In this document: piece by piece, positions 20,921 to 32,136 of the stretch
Layout: each line of letters begins with the position of its first letter
Numbering within the stretch: position 1 is the stretch's first letter
Assembly (NCBI GenBank): GCA_002786025.1
Contig: NHNW01000009.1
Location: forward strand, 953,027 to 1,017,026
DNA: 64,000 bases
DNA from: Zasmidium citrigriseum
Lineage: Eukaryota > Ascomycota > Dothideomycetes > Mycosphaerellales > Mycosphaerellaceae
Direction of reading: 5' to 3'
The notes under the pieces: model-generated
The model's input: only the letters and a program-made list of their open reading frames with translations
Database searches by the model: none
What the model was told of the DNA's origin: nothing
Translations under genes and position numbers: made by a program

Positions 20921-21934
20921 TCAGTTAGCGACCTCCTCAGCATCCTCCACAGAGCCCTCCATCTTCGCCTTCCTCCTCTCCTTTCTGGCTTCCAACAAAG
21001 CAGCCTTCTTCGCAGTCACCTCCTCATACTTCTCATCCACCAACTGCCTCAATTCCTGCTTCAATCCCCTCCTTGTATGCTTGATCAGCTCCTTATACTC
21101 CTCCTCACTAAGTCCCGGCGCCTCAGCAGCCAGCTCAGTCTCATACGCCTCCAATCGCTTCTCCACATATCCTGGGAAGTACTTCTCCTGCACCTTATCC
21201 TTGGCCTTGCCGATCGCGTGGTCGCGGCTCGGACGTGTACGTATCCATCCGTTCGCTGTGAGCACGACGTGCTTGTGTCGGTCCACGCGGAATTTGATGG
21301 GTGGGAGGTCCTCGGACTGTTCGATTTGGAAGGCGTCGTCCATGGGGACTGCCTCCATTGCTTCTCCTTCTGCTGCGGCATCTTCTTCTGGCGAGCCCAG
21401 TGTCTCCACAACGGCCTCGACCTCAGCTCGCTCCTCAGGCAGACCCAATCGTTTCCGCTCCTCAGCGAACCTGCTCTTCACGCTGTCCGTCTGCATGATC
21501 GCCCACCGCAACCACCATCCAGATTCACCCAACGATTTGATCCTCGCAGCTTTCTCCCCCAATAGATACTCATCCAGACCACCCAGCTTATCAATCGTCC
21601 TCAGAACCCGCGCACTGACACGGACTTGCACATGGCGATTCAGGGCTTTGCTGAACAGTCTCCTGGTGAAAATATTCGGATGCCATGATCGTCTCGTCTT
21701 CGTCTCGAACTCTTCGCTGACGTTGTTGCCGAATTGGATGCGCTGGCCGCCGTAGAGACCTAGTCGTGATTGTCTGAACCATCGCGTTGGGCCGTGTGGG
21801 TAGGGAGGAAGGGCGTCGGCAAGCGCTTCAGGGTCGTTTTTGTCCCATTGCAGGGAGACTGCTCGCTGTGATGAGGTGGAGAATGTACGTTGGCATTGAC
21901 AAATCGCTCGCGGTCGGCGGAATAGGGCGGCCAT
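20921..21934 (-). CDS. mrpl24: Mitochondrial large-subunit ribosomal protein bL28m
   Basis: Single exon, 337 aa from ATG 21934 (MAALFRRPRAICQCQRTFST, a typical targeting presequence). The frame is open upstream to 22072, but that part is not protein-like. The bL28 core is GLYGGQRIQFGNNVSEEFET, KTRRSWHPNIFTRRLFSKAL, and VQVRVSARVLRTIDKLGGLD. The long C-terminal extension, acidic and then basic, is usual in filamentous fungi (yeast name MRPL24). It is head-to-head with another mitoribosomal gene, MRP49, with 163 bp between start codons, suggesting joint control of mitochondrial ribosome synthesis. Confidence 0.93.
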   Translation of the reverse strand: MAALFRRPRAICQCQRTFSTSSQRAVSLQWDKNDPEALADALPPYPHGPTRWFRQSRLGLYGGQRIQFGNNVSEEFETKTRRSWHPNIFTRRLFSKALNRHVQVRVSARVLRTIDKLGGLDEYLLGEKAARIKSLGESGWWLRWAIMQTDSVKSRFAEERKRLGLPEERAEVEAVVETLGSPEEDAAAEGEAMEAVPMDDAFQIEQSEDLPPIKFRVDRHKHVVLTANGWIRTRPSRDHAIGKAKDKVQEKYFPGYVEKRLEAYETELAAEAPGLSEEEYKELIKHTRRGLKQELRQLVDEKYEEVTAKKAALLEARKERRKAKMEGSVEDAEEVAN

Positions 21935-22097
21935 TGTTGGTGTGTAGATTGGATGGATTTGGGGTGGATGGAAGCAATTCACCTGAGGTCTCGGAGGTCC
22001 GCTGCGGCTTCTCCCGCTCCAATGTCTCTTGATCGTGTGCACTGAACTCTTCGATATACAACACATATACACTCGTTGAGTAAATCACTTCGTCAAG
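21935..22097. promoter_or_regulatory. Bidirectional promoter of the bL28m and MRP49 genes
   Basis: The two mitoribosomal protein genes diverge from this 163-bp gap. It contains CACACAT/ATACACTC and pyrimidine-rich tracts. No TATA box can be assigned with confidence. Confidence 0.6.
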
Positions 22098-22713
22098 ATG
22101 GTGTCCCTATCACATCGAATGCGCAAGCTCCAAACGAAACTCCTCTCGATACGACTCGGACCCGGCGCTGTCGTGCTGCCCAAAGAAGTGAAACGGATAC
22201 ACCTACGCTTTGCGCCAAAGATCAATGGAGGTCACATGGGATCAAGGTAAGCTTCTTGAATTATAAGTGTATGCGTGAGATCTAACGTCGTCTTCAAGAC
22301 AATTCTGGCGCCACGAACTCGTCCGCCTAAAATACCACAACCCCGCCGTCTCAATGACCATCGACCGCGACATAGACCAAACCGACCCAGCAACCATGAG
22401 CATCCACTTCGCCCCAGAGAACGCTTCACAAACCTCGACATCTTCAGCACCATCAGATCAAACAGAAAGAGTCGAGACGATCAACATGAAGAACTACACA
22501 AATTCAGAAATCTTAGATGCTCTGGTGCAATTGACCAAGGCACATCCCGTGGAACCGACGCCGGAGGAGCAGGAGGAGTTGGCCAAGTTGGAGGAGCAGA
22601 GGAGGAAGAGTGAGAAGGATAGTAAACTGTCGCAGGAGGTGAGGGCGAGGGTTAAGAGGGAGAAGGAGTTGCTTGAACAGGCGAGGGGTGATATTGCTGC
22701 GCAGGCGGCGTAA
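22098..22713 (+). CDS. mrp49: Mitochondrial large-subunit ribosomal protein MRP49 (mL61)
   Basis: Spliced CDS join(22098..22246,22299..22713), 187 aa. The protein has the L51/S25/CI-B8 (thioredoxin-like) domain: MRKLQTKLLSIRLGPGAVVL, KEVKRIHLRFAPKINGGHMG, then FWRHELVRLKYHNPAVSMTI. A lower-complexity C-terminal helix rich in Glu and Lys follows (about residues 130-187). The 52-nt intron has donor GTAAGC, branch CTAAC and acceptor CAAG, and splits the Arg codon of MGSRQFWRHE. It is paired with the bL28m gene. Confidence 0.9.
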
Positions 22714-23129
22714 AGAAAGTGGAACGATCAATGTAAAAGTATGGAAGCTGTAAAATATCGCAGCCGTGGCATCGTGTGGCTCTCCTAGAAGTGGAAGCTA
22801 TCTCCGCCAAGCCACGAGAGTCGACGCTGAAGAGCAGGCCGAAAGGGAGGTCGAGCGGCTTTGCGCGCAGCGAGGATTGCTTAAATTCAGCATCAGCACA
22901 AGAGACAAAACATGGCATCTAGTGAGGCTAGAACGGGCAAGAGGAAAGAGGCGCCATTTTGGAGAAAGGGTTCGAGTGACGGGCATGGTCTCGCGACCCG
23001 CAAGTGCGTCCATGCTGTCTGTGCTCGGCAGGAGAAGATGCTCAAACGTGAAGAAATGGAGAACGAGAGTGACAGACAACCTGTACATTACGCTCAATCG
23101 CTCATACTGCAGCAAGCAAACCGCCACGG
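22714..23129. other. Convergent 3' flanks of MRP49 and GET2
   Basis: These 416 bp lie between two converging genes. A minus-strand open frame (22798-23169) runs into the GET2 3' end but is not protein-like. Nothing else is seen. Confidence 0.5.
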
Positions 23130-24102
23130 CTATGCCATGGTAGCTACGCCATTCCACCAAGCCATGCACCCGAGAACGAAGACAATGACCATCACATCCG
23201 TGAAGATGGTCTGCGCGATCGTGAGGTATCTTCCCCCTATGCGGATGTAGTTGGCGTACGGCTCGGGTATCATGCCACTATTCGCGACGCTCGCCAACAT
23301 GCCGCCTCCTTGTAGCTGCCCCTTTTCCACGAAATACCGCATGCTCTGTAAGATGACCTCTGCCGTCGCAAAGATCACGAACAGTCGTGGTCCCAGTCCA
23401 TACCCTGCTTCCTCCGTGTACACGTTCTGCGTGCGCGCAAGCTTGCTGCCGTTGAACGTCGAGGTCAAACAGATGTAGAAGGCCAGGATGAAGGAGAAGA
23501 GCGCGTGTACAATCCTCCACATGTACGCGGAGCCCGTAGGAGGTGCTGGTGGCTCTTTCGGCCCACCACCACCGCGCAGCATGTTTGCCATCCATGGTGG
23601 TATGTCTGGTTGTTTGGCGTTCGGGTCGTTCGGGTCGCCGCCCATGAGGCCTGCCATCTGCTGCATCATCTTCACCATGGGATCGTCCTGGTCACCTCCG
23701 TTCTGGCCCCGCGCCTGTCGCTCTTGCTCCATCTGCATCATGGCTGCTGCGAGTGGGTTGTCCTGTCGATTGCTCGGCGTGCTCGAGAAGTTGCTTGCGC
23801 TGATGTCTACTTCGTCGGGGTCGTCTGCGACGGATGCGCCTTTGGGTGGGATTGCGGTAGCTGCTGCTATGTCAGGCTTTTCCTCGTCGCATATGAAATA
23901 TTTGTATATGAAACGTACGTCCACCAAGCACCTCTTCTGGAGGAGCAACACCGCCGTTCAGCGCCTTGATCTTGGCCAGTCTGTCCTCCCCCTCCTCGGC
24001 CATCTTTTTCTGGCGCTTTTCGCGGCGCAGGCGCGCCTGTCGTTGCGTTGGAGTCTCTCCTTCTGGCCCATCGGCGCCGGTCGAGGTCGCGACGTCTGCC
24101 AT
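23130..24102 (-). CDS. get2: GET complex subunit Get2-like ER membrane protein
   Basis: Spliced CDS complement(join(23130..23866,23919..24102)), up to 306 aa. Get2, with Get1, forms the ER receptor that takes tail-anchored proteins from Get3. The cytosolic N-terminus has the basic Get3-contact region (QRQARLRREKRQKKMAEEGE). A disordered linker and a Met/Gln-rich helix (MMQMEQERQARG, MVKMMQQMAGLMGG) follow, then three C-terminal membrane segments: AYMWRIVHALFSFILAFYIC, LFVIFATAEVILQ and IFTDVMVIVFVLGCMAWW. The intron has donor GTACGT and branch CTGAC, and the acceptor is ambiguous among three adjacent AGs (23867, 23864, 23861), all in phase, removing zero, one or two Ala codons. Start ATG 24102 (MADVATST); an in-frame ATG at 24144 is less likely. 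Confidence 0.78.
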
Positions 24103-24412
24103 GTTGGTATGCTGGTGGTTCGTGATCGCGCAGTTGTGAGTCAAGGTGAGGGACAGCTTTCAGGAAAGTTGCGAGCTTTGGCTTGACATGTGAAGTGACT
24201 TCATCTCACCCATGGCTCGCACAGACCCACCCGCCCAGCAGCAGCAGCAACCACGCGATTTTGGCACTCTAACTTTCCCTCCTACACTCACCAACAGTTC
24301 CTGGTGCAATTACGACATACGACACGAACCGCACATGTGATTTTCCAGCAGGCATCACAATTCACATGACTCACCGCTTTCCCGGCGACCGTGCTCCTTC
24401 GATGGCCTTCTC
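24103..24412. promoter_or_regulatory. Divergent promoter of GET2 and the 2H phosphoesterase gene
   Basis: A 310-bp gap between oppositely oriented genes. It contains a short CAG run (about 24236-24248) and CCACCCGCCC-type GC-rich sequence. No other element is seen. Confidence 0.5.
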
Positions 24413-25571
24413 ATGAACTGCACGCGTGTCTGGAGGTGTAGCACGCTGTCATCAACACTTTCTCGCCAGCATCACCGATTCTTTCGCGACATGGGCAAGT
24501 ACAGAGGCTCAAGGCGTCCGCCTGCGCTAAAGAAGCCTCCTTTGACCCATTTCTTGTGTCTTCCCTTGGTCACCGAACAGTCGAAACCTCAGCTTGAGGC
24601 GTCTCTCCAGCAATTTCGAGACGCTGTGGCTCCAGAAGGACTGGATGGGGCATCTGGCTCACGTGCAGAGGATCGAGATGGAAATGGGGCCACAGGCAAT
24701 GAAAATTTACCATCAATTCACCCAAAGGCAAGTAACACTGTCTTGATGTGCATCCTCAACCGCCAGCATGCGGTGACGATAGCGCCCAACGTTTCTAGCG
24801 ACTTCGCGTGTTCAAGCATTCGTCAGTGCGAGTCTATAGGATTCGAAGGCTTTCAGCTCCGACCAATCTACGATACCTTGCATCGAGCTACGGTCTTTGT
24901 TGACATTTGAACAGGCCATTCGACCAGTCGGAGCTCTCCACTGTACACTAGGTGTCATGAGCCTGGACAACGAACAGCTTGCGCAAGCAAAGTCTACCCT
25001 GGAGAGCTTGGATGTACCATCGTTGCTCGCGAAAACAGCCGAAGGCCAAACCTCAGGACCTCTAGTGATAAGCTTGAAGGGTTTGGAATCCATGCACACG
25101 CCCGAGAAGACGTCCATTCTATACTCGGCACCGGCCGACTCAAGCGAAAGACTGTACCCATTCTGTCTGGCCGTTCAACAGCACTTCAAGGATCAGGGTC
25201 TCTTGGTCGAGGATGATAGAAAGCTGAAACTCCATGCCACGATACTCAACACCATCTACTCCAAGGGCAAGAGGTTGCCAGTCAAGGGTTCTGGAGCTCT
25301 AGGCGAACCAGGGGCGTCAACAGGGCCAGGACTGAGCCTTGCACAGCAGCATGACGGACGCATACGAGGTCCTGGACCAAGTGAGGTTGTGAATCTGAAG
25401 ATCGATGCGACAGGCTTGCTTGACAGGTACAAGGATTTCCTCTGGGCGGACAACATCGTTCTGGACCGATTGGCCATATGTGAAATGGGCGCGAAGAAGG
25501 TCACAGATGGCGAAGGTAAGGTGATTGCTGAGCAGTACACCGAAGTGGCCAGCATAGCGCTGCCCGCCTGA
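24413..25571 (+). CDS. ASCC1/AKAP7-like 2H phosphoesterase domain protein
   Basis: Spliced CDS join(24413..24727,24915..25571), 323 aa, or 297 aa if the second ATG (24491, MGKYRGSRRPP) is used. That one has the better context; the extra N-terminus is Arg/Ser rich and could be a mitochondrial signal. The family (AKAP7 2'5' RNA ligase-like domain, as in ASCC1) belongs to the 2H phosphoesterases. Both catalytic motifs are present: LHCTLGVM (HxT) and KLHATILNT (HxT), together with THFLCLPLV at the start of the domain. The intron is 187 nt, long for this genome, and has a GC donor (AAG/GCAAGT) with branch TTGAC and acceptor AACAG. Likely roles are in RNA processing or repair; the substrate is unknown. 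Confidence 0.83.
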
Positions 25572-27470
25572 GGATACGAATGATAAGGATGGCTTGTAAA
25601 ACGCCCCTCAGATTCTGAAACAGTCACGACAGCTCAGAACCATTGTTCCCTAAGCTGACCACCACCTCAAAAGTGGCACCCACACACAGCAGCAGCACCA
25701 GCGGACAACAGTGGCAGGCCTGAATGTGGCGCCGCAACGTGGTGAAATGTTGTGCCTGGGTGGACGTCGTTTCTTCGACCCTTCAAAACCTCATGCACAC
25801 AACCCACCACATCCGTCATTGTGAAACCACACTCCGCACATTGTGATCAGGAAAGATTCCCCAAAATAACCAACTTTTATGGTTATCGTCCATCTGGTGC
25901 GACCCGATATCCAGCACCGTGGCTCGGATGCGCCAGCCCCAGACCCCATCGACGGAAGCGGGTATCCTAATTACCACTGCACCTTTAATTCATCGATCAT
26001 GGTTGTTCCTTGCAATGATCCTCGAGCAACCACTTCATGCTGAGATTCGGTTCACGGCAATGAGCTACAACTTCACCGAAACTATGCGGCCCGAGCAAAT
26101 ACCAAAAGGTCCCGAACGTGGATGGCTACACCTAAACCCGGGACGCACGACAAATCCTTCTTCTCAGCAGACGCCTATAGCACCCGCTCTATAACCTTAG
26201 CCTGCAGGAGATCATCCCGACGACTCGAAGTCCCGACTCATCGACGGCTCGTTCTCTGAAGGATGGCAAAATACTCCGCTAGAGAATGTGACTGGGCTTA
26301 CGCGCGTCGCAGGCGAACCACAGAAGTCACTGCACATCTTTCGGCTGTCACTGGTTCAACTTGTCGCGTTGCATTGCCTGTGAAACGCGCACCAACAGAC
26401 CACGGCGTGTGCTACAACATGTCGCTACAACCTTTCAGCTGCCAAACCGCATGCTGATTGCTCATCCGAACAATGGAGCACGCGAGACACCGCGGCCACC
26501 TGTTTGCCCGACGAGCGGCTTGCATCACAATCAGCGTAAGTCGACGTCGCAGCACGCGCCACTAATGCATTACCACCTGAAAGACTCCTCTAGCGGCTGG
26601 CAAAACGCACGAATTCCTGTTTCTGTTTGTCACCATCAGAGACTTCCTATAGTCGATGGAGAAGAAAATTCTGTCCGCGCGTGACGTGGGTGGAAGGAAG
26701 ACCGTTCAGTTGAGAGTTCACGATCGAGAACGCTCTCAACGGTGGAAAAGTGGAGACCCGGGCTGCTGGAAGATGGCAGTTGGGCCGGTTGAAAATCACT
26801 CGTGGGAAATAGCCGATTAGGCGTTAGTGCGGCAGAATCAGCCTCTGTTCCTTGCAAGGCTGCATGGTCCGGGACGCCAGCCGCCAGGAACCACCAATCA
26901 AGACCGCATCTAATCAGGCCGCCCGGCCAGTGACAGCTGAGCGCGGGCTTGTTTCCTTGCCGTGCTCGCATGCCCCTGTCAGAGCCCGGTCGGCTAATGC
27001 AGCGGCGCTGGTAGGGCTGCCTCTGATTGCACCGGGGCAATGCCAGCGAATGCTTCAAGGGGTATGGCTGCTCAGGAACACGTTTTGCAGAGTCCGATGC
27101 GCCCGCAGGCGATTTCGCGCGGTGGAGTTCTGGTCGCCCATCGGATAAAGATCGCAAAGGACGCGCACTCCCATCCGCCCTCTCCTTTCTTCCTTGTCAC
27201 GATCACTTTACGACTACCACGCTCTTGGACATTCACTGCTGCTGCGCAGTATCACTCTTTTACTGCACGGTACACACTCCTTACGGACTACGGCACAAGA
27301 CCACACTCCTTGGACCAGGCGCAGGATCAACAACATTCGCCAGGTTAACGACAATCATCTTTGCGCCAAGTCATAACGACCGACGATCATCGCAAACATC
27401 TTAACGACCTTGATTGGCATTTGACGACCCACAGTACTGCCATCGCATAGATCAACGAAACACCGCAGCA
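25572..27470. other. 1.9-kb intergenic region, includes the upstream region of the BYS1 gene
   Basis: I find no supported gene. A 173-aa minus frame (26636-27157) has random-looking composition. From about 27170 to 27470 the plus strand is rich in pyrimidines and CACTT/CACGA, consistent with the BYS1 promoter and leader. Confidence 0.5.
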
Positions 27471-28322
27471 ATGATTACCTCTGTCGTCGCATCGCTCGCC
27501 CTCTTTGGCGCATCGGCGTCTGCTCTCTCTGTTGGACGGGCCCACGTCGTCAACAAGTGCACCTACGACGTCTACTTGTGCAACGTTCCAGCCTCTGGTG
27601 GTGGCTACGAGCAGGAAGACAAGACTCTCTCCGCTGGCGAGACCTGGGACCAGGAATGGACGTCGCTCTCCAACGCAAATGGCTGGTCGATCAAGCTTTC
27701 CAAGTCTGAGGCTCTCGAGAACATCTTGCAGTACGAGTACACTTTCCACAACGACGGCACCATCTGGTACGACCTCTCGTGCGTGAACGGCAACCCTTGG
27801 GACAAGAACTGGGAGATCACTTCAAGCACCTCCAACTGCAACCCCAAGCAACAAGCCTACCGCTACGCCACTGACGACGCCTATGGTATGCAAGCATGCC
27901 CTCAAGACGCTTCCATCACTGTCACCCTCTGCTCCGGCGAGGCGGCTGACAACTCGACCTCTGGCTCTGACGGCTCCGACTCTGACGCTGGCTCTGACGA
28001 CGGTTCCTACCCCGATGGCTACACCACGGCCCCAACGTCGTACTCCACCCCAGCATCGACTCCTTCGGTCGCTGCTCCATCGCCTTACTACAACTGGAAC
28101 AACAACGACGCCTCGTCTTCGTCTGCCGCTGGAGCGCCAGACTCGTACCCTACGCCAACCACCTTCGCCACCTCGACGACTGCGGTGGTGACTCAAGCAC
28201 CAGATGGCGTTACGATCACCGAGATCGAGACCGCCGTTGTCACCAACATCGTGACCGCCTACGCCGGCCGCGTCAAGCCACGCCACCAGCACCACCCTCA
28301 CGGGCACGAGCACGCCGCATAG
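27471..28322 (+). CDS. BYS1-domain secreted protein
   Basis: Single exon, 283 aa. The first 19 residues are a signal peptide (MITSVVASLALFGASASAL). The BYS1 domain follows (about residues 20-165): GRAHVVNKCTYDVYLCNVPA, WDQEWTSLSNANGWSIKLS, ILQYEYTFHNDGTIWYDLSC and NGNPWDKNWEI, with paired cysteines and a thaumatin-like character. BYS1 was first described as a yeast-phase-specific gene of Blastomyces; its function is unknown. The C-terminal 110 residues are Ser/Thr/Pro-rich and end in a His-rich tail (RHQHHPHGHEHAA) with no GPI signal, so the protein is probably secreted and O-glycosylated. Confidence 0.88.
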   Translation: MITSVVASLALFGASASALSVGRAHVVNKCTYDVYLCNVPASGGGYEQEDKTLSAGETWDQEWTSLSNANGWSIKLSKSEALENILQYEYTFHNDGTIWYDLSCVNGNPWDKNWEITSSTSNCNPKQQAYRYATDDAYGMQACPQDASITVTLCSGEAADNSTSGSDGSDSDAGSDDGSYPDGYTTAPTSYSTPASTPSVAAPSPYYNWNNNDASSSSAAGAPDSYPTPTTFATSTTAVVTQAPDGVTITEIETAVVTNIVTAYAGRVKPRHQHHPHGHEHAA

Positions 28323-30568
28323 AGCGCCTGATCACTGCGAAACTTCACTTCTCACCCCATCTCCACTCCATCTCCCCGCAACCACTCCTTCATGCGGGCG
28401 CAGATGTCGAAAAGAGATGCGCGGTCCCCAATTTACTTTTGCATTCAAATTGTCGATATACAAACACCTCACAAAGCTTGATTGTTTTGCCCACCATCAT
28501 CACGACCTACATACCCCCAAAACATACATCTGTCTGGACTCTATTGCTGAGGCAGACTTGCAAGCTGTTCTCCTCCCCACCCCATCCAAGCACTATGCAC
28601 TCCTCTCCAACCCGTGCGCAACTGTGTTCGCCGCCGGGCGTTTTGCGAGAGTTTGAGATACCGTGCTTGCCGGTCAGGGTGGGGGGATGACGATCAAACA
28701 GCTACGATCTACGAAGAGCAATGGCCACCCACGAAAGCGATTCACCAAAACGGAGGAGAATGGATATCCGGTTCTGATTATTGGGGAACTTGGAACAGGC
28801 GTTTCCAGATTGGACGGATTTTCACAGGATCCTCTTCGACATAGATATCCCCCTTTTGCGCTGCACAGCACAGTATATAGCTTTTGAAAATTGCATTCAT
28901 TTGAAGATATATTGGGCTTTCGTCATCTGCTTTCGTGGCCTGGGAGTTGGGCCGCGTACATCCTTGTTAACGTCTATGGGGCTCGTACTGGTGAAGTTCG
29001 TTGCTCGACCACCTCGACCGTGAACGACCACTTTGCGCGCTCTACTATAACTTAGAAGATGAGCCATCGAGACCGGCAGAACGATTCACACACATCTTAC
29101 AGTCTCTGAGAAACGTCCCAAGGCGCACGACCCACGATCGCACAGCCAACTTCTCCAGAAAAACCTCCCTTCATCGAGATGGCCAAGACAAGAGTCGACA
29201 ATTCAGTCCAAAATCGCCAACTCAACAGATGGAATGTCACTCCCAAGACATCCAACTGCCGTCTTCACTGCCACGACCCACCATAGACTTTCGCACGTGA
29301 GATCTAGAACCCATCGATGCACGAGGAGAAAGAGAGGTGCTGGAAAGAATCGTTTCACACGCCGGCTGCCTATCGGAACCAGCCCCGGGTACTGTGCGAG
29401 AAAACGCCTTCCATTCCCATCCGATTCGGCTCGGGGAGTAATTGTCATGTGTGATGGCGATGGTGACATCCCGTGAACGCCGAGGCTGCTTTCGGAATTC
29501 GCGATGGCGAGTGATGTGGTATTCGCCGCCACGCTGCGAAAATTTTCAAGTGGAGATGGCATCGTCGGGCATGTTGTCACTGCCCACTCATGAACATGTT
29601 CGCATCTGCTTCCTTTCTTCTGCATGGCATCTCTGTTTGAGTCATTTTGCATGCCTATCCCACCATTTGAATGTTGGGACGACGGCACAGCGCACGAGGC
29701 GAGGCGTGGATGGGCTGCGTGCGTGGGAGACGTCCCAATTCATCGGACTTCCTCCCGCGCGATCGGGCTCCTCGCATTGGATTAATGCAACGCGCATTGG
29801 ATGGTTTCGCGACCTTTGGAAATTGTCATGGTCGCCGATAGTCTAGATTTCGACTGCGACCACCGTGTTGACGTCCGTGGCAGATGTGGCCGAGCAAATG
29901 GAGGGAGACAACACGTGACTTATCAGCTGTTAGTGTGTCCTGTTCAGTCTTAGCGCAAATCTTATTTCCACTCCCTCTTGTGGACAGTGGACTGTGAGAA
30001 AGATGAGAAGCAGCGAGGAAGAACATGTCGCTGCTGATGGAAGAGCGAGAAACAGTCGGCATGCGAGTGATTTGGTCGACAAGAGATAGAGCTGGTCTAC
30101 CTACTGAAAGATCGACAGACGAAACCCGTGTACTGAGGCTCGAGATCGGGACGGTCCCTACGGATTCTCGCGAGACGAAGGTCGCACAAAAGAGGAGAGC
30201 TCGAGTTGCACTGGTGTCGCTGGGCTCATCAACGTTACAGTCGATCGGTTCTTGCCTACGCTGCTGTTGTATTGGCATTCCGTAATAGTTTGGCTGCGAC
30301 GCTGGCTTCGTCTCCAGTGAATTGGCCAGTCTAGCCAGTCACCCACGAATCCAAACAGCACATCCTCTTGTCGCAGTCGAAGATGGATGTGCTGGTGACT
30401 CACACCCTCCACATAGAGCTCAGTTGACGGCCGAAGATGATGGGCTGCTCCCTCTTCATGGACGTAGATCTTCCACCTTGTCTCACAATGCATGCACCGA
30501 GTGCCTGGATGTGGTGAAGGAATCCATAATCGCTCGTATTCTGCCGGGGTTGCGATATTGCAGCTTGC
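28323..30568. other. 2.2-kb intergenic region
   Basis: Neither strand gives a protein-like frame with believable splice sites. Open frames up to 161 aa (for example 29203-29688, minus) have random composition. TATA-like AGTATATAG occurs near 28873. A long non-coding transcript or a very intron-rich gene cannot be excluded. Confidence 0.45.
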
Positions 30569-31323
30569 TCAAAGCAGCGAGAGGTGACCGGTGACTTCAT
30601 CGATCTTGCTCTTGGGAGCAGGCCCAATGCCAAGAACGGTGGCCGAGCCGGCGGCGATTTGCGTGCGGCCAGCGTCGTGGATGACTTGAGCGCAGAGCCC
30701 GAGACTGACAGCTTGGGCCTGTAGCAGGAGCAGCTGGTCCTCGCTAGCGACCTTCAGTGCAACCTTGGCCTGGCCGAGTCGCTCCCATCGCTTGAGAAGC
30801 GGGTGTGCCGGATCCGCGCGCAGAAGGGCCTTGTAGCAGGCGAGCGTGGCATGTGAGCATTGGGCGGCAATCTTGCCTGCGCGGGCAATCAGTATTATGT
30901 CGACGGGCAGCGATAACAGCGGGCGGGGGGGGCAGTATCGATGTTTTGTCAAGCAAACGAAAGCTGCATATGCAGCGTGGCATCTTCCGGGAAGTTTTTG
31001 TCGAAGAAAGTATGCTTACCCTTGCCCATGCCAAGGTCAGTCCTGACGATGAGGACGAGCTTGCATTCCTCTGTGCTACCGGCGAAGGCGTTCAATTCTC
31101 CCTGATCCAGCGCCTCATCTTCGGAGAGGTCATCTTCATCATCGGAGGCGTCTGTAATTTCACCAGTGTTTGAAGATTTGGTAGGCGACGAGCCGGAGCC
31201 GACGCGCCGGGGTAAGATGGAACGCAGCTGGCCAAGATAGTATCCCGTGACGCCCGAGACGAGAGCTGTGCCGATCGCTATTGCTGCCGCAGAAGGCGGT
31301 CCACGGTCTGGAGGACTAGCCAT
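30569..31323 (-). CDS. pth2: Peptidyl-tRNA hydrolase 2 (Pth2)
   Basis: Spliced CDS complement(join(30569..30876,31020..31323)), 203 aa. Pth2 releases tRNA from peptidyl-tRNA; the eukaryotic form is anchored to the mitochondrial outer membrane. The product has an N-terminal membrane helix (AAIAIGTALVSGVTGYYLG), an acidic linker (DASDDEDDLSEDEALD), and then the Pth2 fold: CKLVLIVRTDLGMGKGKIAA, QCSHATLACYKAL, LLKRWERLGQAKVALKV, and the end DEVTGHLSLL. The 143-nt intron (30877-31019; donor GTAAGC, acceptor GCGCAG) splits the Gly codon of GKGKIAA. The start is the only in-frame ATG (31323). The frame remains open for about 210 nt further upstream without an ATG and there encodes an Arg/Ala-rich sequence. 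Confidence 0.88.
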
Positions 31324-32136
31324 GCTTCTTGCTGCGCGGGCGGCGGGCGGTGAGGGTGGTCGCAGGTTGTGTATCGGGCGCGTTGTCGCGAATGGTGCTG
31401 GTGCAGGCGCGACTCGATCGGCGAGGGTTTGTGAAGCTCGGGGGATGGCTGACGCAGCAGAAAAGGGCACGCGACACCTGTTAGTGCGGGCGGCGTGCCT
31501 CAGGCCAACAGCGAGCGCCAGCACGGCGAGGGCGAACTACGCCATAGAATGCCACAACTTTCACACTGAGCGTAAAAGGGCCATAGTCGCGGAGTGAGTT
31601 TGAAATTTGCGGGAAGAGAAGGCCGGCAAAGGTGTACATTCAGGACGTGAAGTGTGAACTGAGGTTGAGACGTCTTCACGGAGTGCAGGGATCGTGCAGG
31701 CTGGATGGATCTGGCGCTCATTTCGGCCTATCGCATCGCTGCCAAGAGCCGCTAGCGTTCTTTCACTTTGCTTCAAAGGGCCGTCGGACATGGAGAAAGA
31801 GGCCTTGGCTCACCATCGCGACATGGGATTGCGTGCTCCGTTGCAAGGCGGTGACCATCCAGGAGGCGCCGGTGCAGACAATACTTATTAGCCACCCCGC
31901 GACCATCTCTCCGCTTTCTTCTCATTTCGCTCCATCAACTTCGCCCACTCCGACCCTCAGTTCGTGGGGTGGTCCAGCCAGAAGGCATACAAATAACCAC
32001 ACCAGCCTTGTGACCGGACTGTGGGAAGAGAGAAATCACTTGCACTCCGCACCGTCAATTTCGACACCTCACCAACTTCACCATACAACTCAAGCCAAGT
32101 CTCAGCAAACGACTACTCTTGACATCAACCACAAAC
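31324..32136. promoter_or_regulatory. Divergent region between PTH2 and choline sulfatase
   Basis: An 813-bp gap with divergent genes. On the minus strand a minimal upstream ORF (ATG GCG TAG, 31545-31537) sits in frame just before the ATG-less extension of PTH2. The half nearer choline sulfatase is rich in CA and CT. No TATA box is clear. Confidence 0.45.

Noticed and set aside
26636..27157. 173-aa minus-strand frame
   Set aside because: Random composition, no motif, and it runs across the likely promoter region of the BYS1 gene.
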